From Undaria pinnatifida (Eukaryota > Sar > Phaeophyceae > Laminariales > Alariaceae): 64,000 nucleotides of DNA. A model generated the notes under the pieces. It was not told where the DNA came from. It saw nothing but the letters and a program-made list of their open reading frames with translations, and did not search any database. Where the stretch lies: NCBI GenBank assembly GCA_012845835.1, contig JABAKD010000017.1, positions 4,400,867 to 4,464,866 on the forward strand. Reading direction: 5' to 3'. A program made the translations under genes and the position numbers. Of the stretch, positions 51,401 through 62,799 are shown one piece after another. How positions within the stretch are numbered: position 1 is the first letter of the stretch; the number at the start of each line of letters is the position of its first letter.

Positions 51401-53344
51401 CTTACCAAAAATAGTAAATCCTGATTAAAATAACAAGAAAGTCACGCGGGGTCAATTTGTTTTTGTTAGTTTGCGTCGTGTCCCGTTTCTTTGGCACGAA
51501 TGGTGACGTCCTTCTTTTTTTTTTCAAATAGAACAGTTCTCGTTATATCATATGTCGCGCGGCTCACGTGACGGATATTACACCGATTCGCGAAATGGTC
51601 TCACCTTGTTTATGTGTTAGGATTCGTCACAATTTGTTTTGTTCCTTAAGGACGGTTCGTCGTTCCTAACGAGCGAAAAAAAAACACATTTTCGTCTGAC
51701 GAAAAACGAAACCTGTTTTATAATATTTTTAATTTCGTAGAGGCCACGTTTTCGGAAAAACAAGATCACGCGTTATTAACTCGAGAATCGGACCATCGTT
51801 TGTTTTTTTTTTGCCAGAGGTACATTTGTGGCAGTTTTTTTTTTTTCGCTTTTTCATTTTTGATGTGGGTCACGATTCGTGAGCGAACATCACGTTTCGC
51901 GCGAAAAAATATCACGAACACATTTATATTTTTGTTGAGATTCGCCAATATTTTGGTTTTGTTTCTCTTGCAGGACCGGTCCTTATCCGTGCATCGTCGA
52001 TCGACAAAAAAATCTCAAAGGCAGGGAATTACCACGGCAGCGCCGTTTCTCTTCTCCCGAGGACAAAACGCGCCGCATGACAGACGGAAATACTACAAAA
52101 ACCGACAGACAGAAAAAAAACCCGACACGGCAACGAGGACCGACGGACAGACAGATAAACACAGACAGACAAGAAATCAAGGAGGACTAAAGAGAGACGC
52201 ATTTAATCAGACGAATCGAAAGGCGTTGTAAGTCGATAGACAGCTGCAGACAAGGTCGATATTTATGACAGATCCAACGCGAACACGGAAATATATATAT
52301 ATATATATATCCCGTCCGACAAAAGCATGCAATGCAGCGCGCTGCTGCTTCCTTTTTGTTTGTACGTGTTCGTGTGCATGTGAGTGGGGAGTATCTGTGC
52401 AGTACACTGCCGCTGTTGCTAAAGTTCCTATAGCTGTTGCTGCTGCTATTGCGTCTACTTCTGATCCTATGCACCTACCTGCTGCGTCTGCTGTTTTTCC
52501 TAATCCTGTTTCTGCTGTCCCAGGTATGCTAAAACTGCTGAATCTGCCGTTGCTTCTTCCACTACTGCCTCTGCTGCCTTTGCTTTCTGCTGCTGCTGCT
52601 GCTGCTGCTTTCGCAGCATTCACTAACGTGGAGCGAGCACCGACCTACCCACCAACCCACCCACCAACCCACCATCCACAAACCCCCAAGCCAGCCCCAA
52701 CTTCCCCCACGAGCCATTCACAAGCCTTCCACAAGCCATACTACTAGCCATCTACTACGCCACCCACAACCCACCGTTCGGCGGTAGGTAAACAAACCCT
52801 TCGAGACCTCGCCGCAATGCAAAAATAAATAGCGTCTCGAAGAGGCCCGTCGTTGTCGTCGCCACCATCCCCCCCCCCTCGCCCGCTGGAGGAGATCGGG
52901 GACGGGAAGGAAGGGAGGGACATCCCCCCCCCCCATAAAAAAGAGCCTCCCGCACCCAAAAGCCGCCCCACTCTCTAAAAAAACCGGAAAAAACATACAC
53001 ACCCTCGTATATGCTATGGGCAGTATATCTGGGCTCCATCACCACCCATTGCAATCGTCATCGTCATCGTCATCGTCGCCGTCATGATCTGCCGGCGAGC
53101 TGCTGATTTGGACACAGCTCAGTAATTAGTACTGTACGGATCCCTCAATCAAGGAGCTTCTAGTTGGAGCATAGGAGGCTTGACACCTTGCTGGGACACC
53201 AGCCTTAAGGCTCTTTTTGTACTATACCAGGTACAGTAGGGTAGCAAGATGGCGGTGAGCCAGAAGAGCACTAAAACCGCCTTGTCGGGGGACGCCGCCT
53301 GATTCAGTCTTGGTTGTGAGTGCGATTCTCCAGTCGCGCCAAGC
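51401..53344. other. Intergenic; no gene recognised
   Basis: T-rich DNA (51480-51960), a short AT run (52291-52311), a GCTGCTG patch (52590-52612), an ACCCACC run (52640-52670) and an ATCGTC run (53056-53085). No supported gene. Confidence 0.5.
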
Positions 53345-53705
53345 GATTTTTGACCGCCTTTGTATCGGGATACCGCCCTACTCAGGCCGTCTTATGTCGG
53401 GATACCGCCTTACTAAGGCCTAAGGCCGCCTTCTGTCGGGATACCGCCTTACTCACACCGCCTTATATCCTGATACCGCCTTACTCAGACCGTCTTGTAT
53501 CGGGATACCGCCTTACTCAGACCGCCTTGTATCGGGATACCGCCTTACTCAGACCGCCTCATATCGGGATACCGCCTTACTCAGGCCGCTTTATGTCGGG
53601 ATACTGCATTACTCAGACCGCCTTATATCGGAATGCCGCCTTACTCAGACCACCTTGTATCGGGATACCGCCTTACTCAGACCGCCTTATATCGGCACAC
53701 CCCCT
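53345..53705 (+). repeat. 32-bp minisatellite, array 2
   Basis: About ten copies of GATACCGCCTTACTCAGACC GCCTTATATCGG, the unit also seen at 37690-37935 inside G-alpha intron 7. The left flank (GTGAGTGCGATT…GCGCCAAGCGATTTT) also matches array 1's left flank, so a larger element carrying the array was copied. Confidence 0.93.
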
Positions 53706-56700
53706 ACTGTAGGAGTTTAGCGAGACGCTCGCCGATGCACATGACGTTTTCCTTTTTTTGGACGACGAGTTGTGTCTTTTTCGCACACCTGCCGCCGTGG
53801 CAATATACTGGAACTTTGTAGCGCCCCCCCCCCAAAAAAAAACACGATAACCCCTGGCGTTTTTGTCAGAAGGCCATGTCTTAACCGCACGTCTGTAGTA
53901 GTATGCCGCATCGTTTCAACCCCCCCCCCCGGCCAAGAGCGTGCGCCCGAAGTATTTCCCGGTGGTCCCACTTGCCGATGTCTTGACATGTTCCGGATGT
54001 TCTTATTGCTCCCGAGGTTTATGATGCGGGGGCTATTTCTTTGTTCGTGCAAGCGTTATCGCTATTCTCATAAGGGGGGGGGCGTTATTTGGGTTATCCG
54101 TGGGCGAAGGGCTGGTCGATCAACCGGCTGCAGATGATGGGGTTCGTCCAACTTGGAGTGAGAGATCCTGTCTCAACCGTGAGTGGGGCAGGGCGGGGGG
54201 TGGAGGTGGTGGGGACGCGGGGACGAGAGGGGGACGGGGGGGGGGGGGACGGGTAATTGCGCAAGGAGGGAAGACAGGGGTGGGGGGGAGAGGGGAGGGA
54301 AAGGGGGGGCGAGGGGAAGAGTGGGGGGAATGGGGAGGAGGAAGGAGGAGCAAGGGGAGAACGGGAGAGGGGAGAGAGACGGAGGGGAGGGGGGGGGGGG
54401 GGAGGGCGAGGGAGAAGGGCAGGGTTAGCTTTAGCTTTCGAAATGATGATGGGACGGGGCGAAGGCGAAGGGAGAGGGGAGGGGAGGGGGGCGGGAAGGC
54501 GAGGGGAGAGCGGGGGCGGGAGGGTGGGGGGAGGAAATTTTTTGATTTGTTTATTAAATCTCGAAAGGAAGGGGCGGAGGGATCCAGAGGGGGGGGGAGG
54601 GGGGGGGGGGGGGTTATGTTGGTTTTGGAAGGGTGGATGCGGGAAGGGGACAGTCCAGCTTAGGGTTTGCAGTCCTGGCCTGCCGAAACTAGGGGGGAGG
54701 GGTGTGTGAGGAGGAGACGCGTGCTACAATAGTAGAGGTGCACTTTTTTTTTTCTTGATACTACCCCTCAATTTTGGGAGCTCAAGACCTCTCCCAAAAA
54801 CTGATTGGGAGAGAAACAAACCTGCTACATACCAGATGAAAAATACCATGAACTAGGTGTGCACAATGCGAGAACCATTGCAAAATAAACGGGGCGTATT
54901 TTCCGACGAATTTGGGTTAAGGAGCCCCATCATTCAGAAATCATTTCAGGCTAAAAAAGGTATACCTCTACCGTAGCATGCGCGTGGGGGGAAGGCTGGC
55001 GGGGGGGGGGGGGGGGCGCACTTATTCATTGTTTTAGCTTTCGCAACGTTGATGAGGGGAGGGGGGGGTGGTTGGAGGCGGGGACAGGGGGGGGGGGGGG
55101 TATTTGCTGTGCCTTGTTTTAGTTTTCGCAAGGCCGATTAAGGAAGGAGTTGGGGGGGGGGGAAGGGGGGGGGCATAATCGTTTGCAGGGGCGATGCGGG
55201 GGAGCGGAAGGGGGGGGGTATTCGGGTTCGGCATTCACGACCGAGTGAAGGACCCTCCTTGCTGGGATTTGGGAGTAAGCGTTGGGGGTACCGATACGGT
55301 TGGTGACAGCGTGAGGGCTAGCGCTACGGTCAGGATCATGGTCAGGACTAAGGTTCGACAATCACGAGAGAGTGAACGTCCCCGACTCAGGCTACCGTAG
55401 GGGGGGGGGGTAACTTTTCGTATTTGTTTTGCAGTGGGTCGGGGACCTTCGCGCGGGTTGTCCCCCCCCCAAAAGTGTTCGCGCTGTTTTACTTTTTTCC
55501 TATGTTAACCCGCGGGAACGGAACGCAAAGCTACGACGCTGCGCCAAGAAAATCGCGTGGAGTGCTTTTTTGTTTGTTTGTTTGTTTGTTTGTTTGTTTT
55601 TTCCTGCAGAAGTCACTCGCGCGAGTGACGCTGCGCCAAAGAAAATCGCGTAAAAAAATGTTTTTTTTCTAGTTTTTTAGTTTTTTTTTTCCCCCTCGGC
55701 GTGTGGTACAGAGTAACTCGTGCGAGTGACTCAAAAACCCGACGACGTTGGTGAAAGACTGGGGGGTTACCCCCCTGTACCTCCCCGTACAGGAGTATTT
55801 GTTTCTTGACAGGGTCTCAACCGTGGAGGAGCCATTCCCGTCGCGGAATATCTCCTCCCAACCGCTCAAGTAGCCTTGGTAGCCTGTAACACGGTCTCTC
55901 CCTGTTGTCGCCATGGTCTCCCGTAGCGGTTCGCGCTACAACTCGTGCTACAAGAGAGGTGATGGGGCTGCTGAACCCACAAAATCGTCAAAAAAATAGG
56001 CCATTCTGTTTTTCATGGTTCTCTTCGTTGTATAATACCTAGTGGCCGTGGGTAGTTTCATCCGGTTAGCAGTTTTGGTTTTTCTCCCAAATCAGTTTTT
56101 TGGGTCAAGAAGGACGTATCTTGAGCTCCGACAGTGAGGGACCACCTCAGAAAAAATGTGGTGCACCGCTATCGTACCACGCGAGCTAGGGTCGGGGTGA
56201 AGGTTTTGGGTTGTGCTTCGACGTTCGCGAGTGGATGAAGGTTCCCCGCCAGGGTTGCTAGATACAGGGTTGCGATTCGATCGATGCCGACGCTTGCTAC
56301 GATTGAGGTAGCACTATTAATAGCTTCTAAACTTCGGGCTTCCTTAACGCCTTCACAACCTTGGAAACCCCTTTTTTGGGACAATTTTACTTGATGTTAG
56401 TATAGGGAGGGGAGTTTTGGGGCTTCGAAAGGGGTTAACCTAAAATATCGCTGGAAGAAAAAAAATGAGGCTTTTTTGTGACGAAGGCCAGAGGTAAGGA
56501 GAAAAGTCACGTACGAGTGACCTTGTTTTTGTTGCTGTGTGGCTCGGGGTCACTCGCGCGAGTGACCGACCCCCTCCCTGTTCCCTTCGCGGTGTTGTTT
56601 TAAGGCTTTGACACTTTTTTTTGTGTTTGCTATATTAAGCCGTAAATGGAATGATTTAGCTACGCTGCGCCAAAACAAATCGCCTAAAGTTCCCCCCCCC

Positions 56701-56925
56701 CCCCCCCCCCTCCCCTCCCGCGAGGTACAGAGTCACTCAGGCGAGTCGTGGCTCAAAACCCGGGAGTGGGAACGGGGTATTCCCACCCCCCCACCGTAGC
56801 CTTTGTCTCCAAGTTTTCCATTTTTTCCCCCCGTTTTATACATAGGATATGGCGTTTTTCATCGGGGAGCACTTTGTTTCCCCCCCCTCCAAATCAGTTG
56901 TTTGGGTGTGAGGTGATATCGCTCC
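53706..56925. other. G-rich and MITE-rich intergenic DNA
   Basis: 54180-54660 is an almost pure G/A stretch whose glycine-rich frames are artefacts. A clear ACGCGTGCTACG MITE with both inverted ends lies at 54712-54985 (GACGCGTGCTAC… / GGTATACCTCTACCGTAGCA). A TTAA mini-element is at 56344-56438. Repeats with GCGCGAGTGACGCTGCGCCA occur at 55540-55650 and 56560-56680. Confidence 0.6.
54712..54985 (+). mobile_element. MITE, ACGCGTGCTACG family, best-preserved copy
   Basis: About 270 bp with terminal inverted repeats of about 20-25 bp: GACGCGTGCTACAATAGTAG at the left, and at the right GGTATACCTCTACCGTAGCA TGCGCG. Core landmarks: CTCAATTTTGGGAGCTCAAG, TTTTCCGACGAATTTGGGTT and AAGGAGCCCCATCATTCAGA. 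No protein-coding frame. Confidence 0.78.
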
Positions 56926-57222
56926 TCAAGTTAGGAAGGAGCCTTGCAGACAAAAAAAGGTACACCTCCACCCCACCGTACCGTGGGCGAGGTGATATAG
57001 CCCCTCAAGTGAGGAGCCTTGCAGCCAAGAAAAGGTACACCTACACTTCACCGTAGGGTGGGTGAGGTGATATAGCCCCTCAAGTGAGGAGCCTTGCAGC
57101 CAAGAAAAGGTACACCTCCACTCTCCCGTGGCGTGGCCGAAGTGATATAGCTCCTCAAGTGAGGAGCTTTGCACGCAAAAAAAGGTACACCTCTACCGCC
57201 TCTACCGTGGCGTGGGCGAGGT
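56926..57222 (+). repeat. Approximately 85-bp tandem array containing a MITE end
   Basis: Four copies with GAGGTGATATAGCCCCTCAA, GTGAGGAGCCTTGCAGCCAA and GAAAAGGTACACCTCCACTC. The last part matches the AAAAAGGTATACCTCTACCG terminus of the ACGCGTGCTACG MITE family. Contains a CTCAAGTGAGGAG hairpin. Confidence 0.88.
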
Positions 57223-57423
57223 ACGTGGTCAGGCTTGGAGGTCAGGGTTCGGCACTTACGAGTGTGTGAAGGTCCCTGACGATTTCAATGAAGGCATCTT
57301 CAGGAACGAGGTGGACACGTTAGACGACGCTGGAGCAGTCTCCGCTCTGCCAAAAACAAAAAAATGAACGGATACCAGGGGGACAGGGGGGTCAGAGTGT
57401 AAGACAAAGGAACATGTTCAGCA

Positions 57424-57589
57424 TTGGTGCTCGTGGAGGTTGGTGGCGTTGTTGTTGCTGTTGTTGTTGTTGGTGGTGGTGGTGGTGGTTGTAGTTGTTG
57501 TTGTTGTTGTTTTGTTGTTGGTGTTGTCGTCGTTGTTGTTATTGTTGTTGTTGTTGTTGTTGTGGTTGTTGTTGTGGTTGTCGTTGTTG

Positions 57590-57621
<32 letters not shown>

Positions 57622-57668
57622 GGTGGTGTTGGTGTTGGTGTTGGTGTTGGGGCTGGTGTTGGTGGTGC
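57424..57668 (+). repeat. GTT/GTG trinucleotide microsatellite
   Basis: About 240 bp of mixed GTT, GTG and GTTGGT. Long Val/Leu/Gly (plus) and Thr/Pro (minus) frames come from it. Confidence 0.95.
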
Positions 57669-59083
57669 TCCCTTATTTTCGCTTCCAACACCACGCAGGG
57701 AGTTTGGCAACATTCAAGGTATTTTTCTGGTTGGAATTTCGCTTCCTACCTTTCCCTCTTTTTGCTCGAACTTGATGCTAACTGAAACATTTCAGCTTAT
57801 TGCGCTTACTTACGCCTTGGTCGTAGAGCGTCATACTGTTGCCGGAGTGTGCGTCGGATTTCTACCGTCGCTCGTTACCAATCGTTGTAGTCACACGATT
57901 CAGGGGTTTCCGCAAAGACTTACAGGCGTTGCGATAGACAACGTGGCGTCCGATAATCCGTTCTTTACCGTGGGAATCCCTGGGCACCCACGTCATACAC
58001 GTATCACACGCATGTTGTGGGTACTGTACCTTGCTGAAAGAGCCACGTTCTTGCCAGAGTGTGGCCTTGCGGCCTCTCGACGCCTTTCTCAATACTTGTT
58101 CTCATTTGTTCGTTTTCTGTTTTCTTTTTTTTCTTGTTTGTCATTTTCTTGTTTGTCATTTTCTTGTGTTCACTCTCTTGTTTGTCATTTTCTTGTTTTC
58201 ATTTTCTTGTTTTCATTTTCCAATTGTTCGTATTTTCGTTTGTGCATCATTTTTCGTATTGGGACATGAAGCAGGCGACGGAAGGGAAGGGGGTGGGGAA
58301 CGAAATATAACGTCACAGGGGTGTTGGCTTCTGGCGGCCGTCCCCTGATCATGGACGGCATCATTGGCCATTGTTTCTTTTTTCTTTTTCCATATTTTCT
58401 TCATTTTATTATTTTCCTTCTATTATTTGGAACCCTTTCTGAACTGTGAAGCGATGGAGAAGGCGGTTATTTGAAAAGAAGTCAGCAAACGTACTTGCAC
58501 GGTTGTTTCCGTCGGCCGCTCCTTGGTCATGTGGACGAAAGCATTTGCCACTTTACCATTTTGCCGTTGCCTTGCTTTTCATTTTCCTGTGTTTTCTTGT
58601 TTTGTAGTTGTATTTTTCCTGTTTGTCGTTTCTTCTTTCATTTTGTTATTTGCCCCTTACTTTTCAATTTATTGTTTGTGCTTCTGTATTTCGGTTAATC
58701 TAATAATGTGGCGTTTTTCTTAGCTGTGCTTTTCTTGTTGGGCATACTTTCCTTACTCCCGCTTTTCTTATTTCCGCTTTTGTTTCTTGTTTTGTCACCT
58801 CCTTATTTTGCTCTTTTCGTATCTTGTTTTTCGAAAAAAGACAACAAAAAACGACCAGGACTCACGGTGTTGATTCTGGCGGCCGTCCCCTGGTCATGGA
58901 CGAAAGCCTTCTTCGAAAGAAGCCCGCCCTGCGCGCGCGAACAAAAAAAACGTGCCGCATTTTTTTCGTTTTGTTTTCGTAAAACAGAAGAATCAGCATA
59001 GCCGCAGGCAGCTACGGTTATGATCGAGAGCGATCAATCTTTCGGCAAGAAGAGACGATGCATTATACTATTCAAAATTCTTT
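57669..59083. other. T-rich intergenic DNA with spaced repeats
   Basis: TTTTCTTGTTTGTCATTTTC-like DNA, and three spaced copies of GGCGGCCGTCCCCTGGTCAT GGACGAAAGC (about 58332, 58515 and 58878). The open frame 57424-58269 begins in the microsatellite and has no domain I recognise. Confidence 0.5.
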
Positions 59084-59945
59084 AAAAATCTGTTTTGTCA
59101 TTACAGGAGAGGCTATGAGTTTAGAGTGGGTGCGCGTCAAGCTAACTAAGCACACCTCTGTCAAACAGGCAAGTGTCTCTAAAGTCGGAAAACGGCTGTA
59201 AGTTCTTGGTCAATTTCTGCTACGGGTTGGGGGGGCTACGAGTTAAGAGTGGGTGGTTTAAGCCAAGCAGACCTCTATCAAACCGGTACGTGTCTTAAAT
59301 CAGAGCACTACTTTAAGTTTTTGGTCTTCTATTCAGGGCGGCTACAAGTTGAGAGTGGGTGGTTCAAGCTGAGCAGATCTCTCTTAAAACCGGCACGTGT
59401 CTTCAATCAGAACATTACTGTAACTTCTTCATCTATGTTCTGCTACAGGAGGCTAAGCGCTAAGAGTGGGCGTGTCAAGCCAAGCAGATCTCTCTCAAAC
59501 CGGTAGGTGTCTTAAATCAGAACACTACTTTAAGTTATCGGTCTATTTTCGTGTCTTAAAAAGAACACTACTTTAAGTTCTCGGTCTATTTTCTATTCAG
59601 GGGGGCTACAAGACAACAGTGGGTGGTTCAAGCTGAGCTGACGTCTCTTAAAACCGGGACGTGTGTCTTAAGTCGTACCATTATTGTAAGTTCTTCATCT
59701 ATGTTCTACAACAGGAGGCTAAGCGTTAAGAGTGGGCGTGCCAAGCTAAGCAGACCTCTCTTAAACCGGTACGTGTCTTAAATCGGAACATTAAGTTATG
59801 CATATCTATTTTCTACTGCAGGGGGGCCACGAATTAAGAGTGGGTGTGTGTCAAGCAAAGTAATCATACCTGTCTTAAACCGCTACGTGTCTTAAATCGG
59901 AAGACAACTCTTACCGTAAGCTTTTTGGTCTCTATTTTCTACTAC
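59084..59945 (+). repeat. Tandem array of exon-like cassettes, about seven units
   Basis: Units of about 110-150 bp. Each has a pyrimidine-rich stretch ending in CTACAG or TTCAG, then about 55 bases (GAGGCTAAGCGTTAAGAGTG…CAAGC…AGACCTCTCTTAAACC), then a donor-like G|GTACGTGTCTTAAATC. One frame of several units gives related peptides (RLQVESGWFKLSRSLLKP, RLSAKSGRVKPSRSLSNR, RLSVKSGRAKLSRPLLNR). Donor GT is kept in three or four units and lost in the others. It resembles the exon-edge copies of the G-alpha gene, but the parent exon is not identified. Confidence 0.75.
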
Positions 59946-60432
59946 AGAGCCCCGTCATTCAAATAATATTTTTTATGAAAAATCTGCCACCTCTGTCGTC
60001 GTATGCATCCATGGTGGCACTAAATAGCAGGGGACAGTTAGTGCTTACCCCGACCCCGCGTGAGACATGCCATGTACGAAAAAAAATATATATATATATC
60101 GAAAAAGTGCTACCTCTATCGTAGTATGCGTCCGTGCAGTGGCATTAAATAGCAGGGGACAGCACTCACCCCGACCCCGCATGAGACATGCCATAGTTCA
60201 GTAAAATATTTTTCTTGAAAAAGTGCTACCTCTATCGTAGTACGCGTCCGTGTAGTGGCATTAAATAGCAGGGGATAACACGCACCCCGACCCCGCATGA
60301 GACATGCTAGAATGAAGAAAATGTTTTTCTCAAGAAAGGGCTACCTCTGTCGTAGCATGCTTTCATGGTGGCATTATATAGCAGGGGACAGCACTCACCC
60401 CGACCCCGCATGAGAAATGCCAGAATGAAGGT
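59946..60432 (+). repeat. About 118-bp array carrying a MITE end, four copies
   Basis: Units with AAAAAGTGCTACCTCTATCG, TAGTATGCGTCC, GTGGCATTAAATAGCAGGGG and CACCCCGACCCCGCATGAGA. CTACCTCTATCGTAGTATGCGT matches the ACGCGTGCTACG MITE terminus. Confidence 0.9.
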
Positions 60433-60693
60433 GTCCCAGGTGCGAGAGAACCCGGCCGATGCCCATCACGGCTTTCCCAGTCCTTTTTAAGGCGTTATGC
60501 TCTCTAGGGGGCGCCGCTGTAAACGAACTCTCGCCCGTAAGCTGTACCACCTGGGATATTGGCGAATAGTCGGGCAAGGAGTTTGATATTGTGGAGGGGA
60601 TGGGGGCAGTAGGCGGTGGAGGGGAGGAAAGGGGGAGGGAGGGAGGGGGCGGGAGGGGCCGGGAGAGTGGGAGTTGTGATGGGATCACCTATA

Positions 60694-60898
60694 TTAGCTC
60701 AGAACCGAACATAACATAGCAGGCATGTTTCCATCGGTGTGACTGACATTTATGACATCACACCATCTTGACATCTCCATGTCATCCAATAGAATGCACT
60801 CATTTCCAAAAACCAAATATCCTGTATAATGCTCGTACATGTGTGATTCATGAATCATATCCTCGTAGATTACATGAACATACTGCTCATCAGGCAGG
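60694..60898 (-). CDS. Possible terminal exon of an unidentified protein
   Basis: After a long pyrimidine tract and a TTGCAG acceptor, the minus strand stays open to a TAA: LPDEQYVHVIYEDMIHESHM, then YEHYTGYLVFGNECILLDDM and EMSRWCDVINVSHTDGNMPA. Composition is mixed and protein-like, with many aromatic and acidic residues, in AT-richer DNA than its surroundings. Entry phase is 2. I do not recognise a family. The possible exon at 62649 (phase 0 donor GTGAAA) does not join directly unless another donor is used (GTAGGA near 62600). Confidence 0.4.
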
Positions 60899-62648
60899 CT
60901 GCAAGTACTAGGTATATCAAGTGGGCTGGAGGGTGGAGGGGGAGGGTGGAGGGGGAGGAAGGAGAGGAGGGGAAGGGGAAAAGGGAAGGGGTGGGGGGGG
61001 GGAGAAGGGAAGAGGAGAAGGGAGAGGTAGCGGGGGCGGTGGGAAGGGGGGGGTGGGGGGAAGGAGGGGCAAGGGGGAGAGAGGATAGCGGCCACACATC
61101 GGGGTTTTCAGCATAATTCGATGTTTTAATGGATATGTCTAACTTTTTCTTTGTTACTTAGTAGAGTGAGAGGAGGGGCACTGCCGAGGCCGTTCGTCCG
61201 TATACAGCCATCCCCGCTTTAAAGACGCCAATCTCAAGCCAACTCCCCGCTTTAAAGCCGACATGTTATTTCCTCAGGCAGGGTGCCCCGCCGATAGACA
61301 TCACTCCGGGGTGGGGTAGCAGTTTTACACCACGGGACTTCCCCTCCCCCCCAAAAGCTACTGTAATCACACCTATAGAGCTACGCAGAGAGAGAGAGAG
61401 AGGTCTGCTGCCGCTGCTGCGTGTGGGTATGGACAGATTCCTCTCATCTGCTGATGGTTCGTCTGCTTCCGGCACAACGGCATGCGAAGAACCGACATGC
61501 ACACGATGGAGTCTATTTCCATGACGATTTTGAGAAAGACGCGTGCTACTACGAAGGAGGCGCGCCACGTTTTTCTTCCTGATACTACCCCTCAATTTTG
61601 GGAGCTTTTAAGACCTCTTCTACCAAAAACTGATTTCGTTGGAGAGAAAAAATAAAATCTCTACACCGGATAAAGGCTCCAATGGCCTAGGTACAAAACG
61701 GGAACCACGAAAACAAAAATGGCCTATTATTTATTTTTTTCCGACGATAGTATTAGTAGGTTAACGAGCGCCGTCGTTCAGAAAACGTGTTTTCGGCAAG
61801 AAAAAGGTATAGAGTGTCATGCGCCGAAGCACCAGTGCCCTTGCGGGCAACCCAGGCATGGCTTTTGCGGTCGGGGCATCGGGTACAAAGGCTACCGGCA
61901 GCAGAGAGAGGGCACCAATCACCGATATTTTGTGGCTTATGTGGTTGTGCTTCGGGCGCGTCGGCGGTTCTGTTTTGTCCGTGTTTGGTACGTAGCCTGT
62001 CTCAAAGAAGGTTGTATCGTGTCAGTTGCAATGGCAGTAGCGGTACGGTTATTTTCAGATGCTGACGGTGTGTCGGCGAGATTTTTCAGCGTGAGAGGAC
62101 AGCACAGACGAAAATCAAAAACACAAACAAACACAACAGCATCAACGCCAACAGCAGCATCAGCGACGACAACAGTAGTAGTACACCGTAATACAAAAAC
62201 GTCGTTCTGCAAAACCAGCTACTGCTTTTCGTGGTATTTTTTGGGAGGTCGAGTGTCGCTACAACGATCAACAAACGAATAACTTGGTCATCTAGTGCGT
62301 GAGACTCTCGACCGCCTGCCACGGTGTGATATTAATAGTACCGGGTATTTTTTTCGGTGTTTTCGCGTCGTGCTGGAGTATTCCTGCTGCAACGGCGCGC
62401 CTTTTGACGTATGTCACGCCTCCATTGACGCCGGGAATGGCGAGTTATCGTCCCCAGAATCCTAAAGATGGGTTCCCCGCGTTAAAGACGCTCTGAAAAA
62501 CTAAACCATGTGCGTCTTTAAGGCGGGGCCGACTGTATTTCGATCTTCATGGTACTCGGCATGTTCTTGCCGTCACCACCACCACCACAACTACCACCAT
62601 ATCCTACGTTGTTGTTCTGGGTTCTTGCGTTGTTGTCAATATTTTCAC
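60899..62648. other. Non-coding: G-rich tract, MITE copy, no recognised gene
   Basis: 60920-61085 is a G/A run (pyrimidine tract on the minus strand). An ACGCGTGCTACG-family MITE lies at 61535-61815. A frame from 61719 to 62282 starts inside the MITE and has no recognisable domain. Confidence 0.5.
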
Positions 62649-62795
62649 CTTGAAGTTGGCCTCCATGTCGTCCATGGCTTTGGACAGCCCCATCTCAATC
62701 CTCAGCGTCTGGGGACTGATGTACCGCCATGTAGAGAACCACTTTTGTTCATTGCTCGTTACCTTAATCGTAGCGAAAACAATAAAGACGCACAA
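62649..62795 (-). CDS. Possible internal exon of an unidentified protein
   Basis: The minus-strand frame reads VFIVFATIKVTSNEQKWFST then WRYISPQTLRIEMGLSKAMD and DMEANFK, ending at a donor-like AAG|GTGAAA. The upstream boundary is unclear. The sequence looks like real protein (balanced composition, amphipathic) but matches nothing I can name. It could belong to the same gene as 60694-60898, with a further exon or another donor needed for the phases to fit. Confidence 0.4.
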
Positions 62796-62799
62796 AAGA

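Noticed and set aside
53320-53821. Repeat protein with LRPPYIGIPPYSD-type units (also at 37621-38173)
   Set aside because: 32-bp minisatellite open in all frames; the same unit occurs in an intron and inverted.
54100-54709. Glycine-rich 150-187-residue frames
   Set aside because: Produced by an almost pure G/A tract.
57424-58269. 281-residue frame
   Set aside because: First third is a GTT/GTG microsatellite; the remainder has no recognisable domain, and no splice context supports it.
60395-60560. Possible minus-strand exon (VVQLTGESSFTAAPPREHNA)
   Set aside because: Has an AG before it, but lies after a stop and next to the 118-bp array, and the frame runs into that array; too little support.
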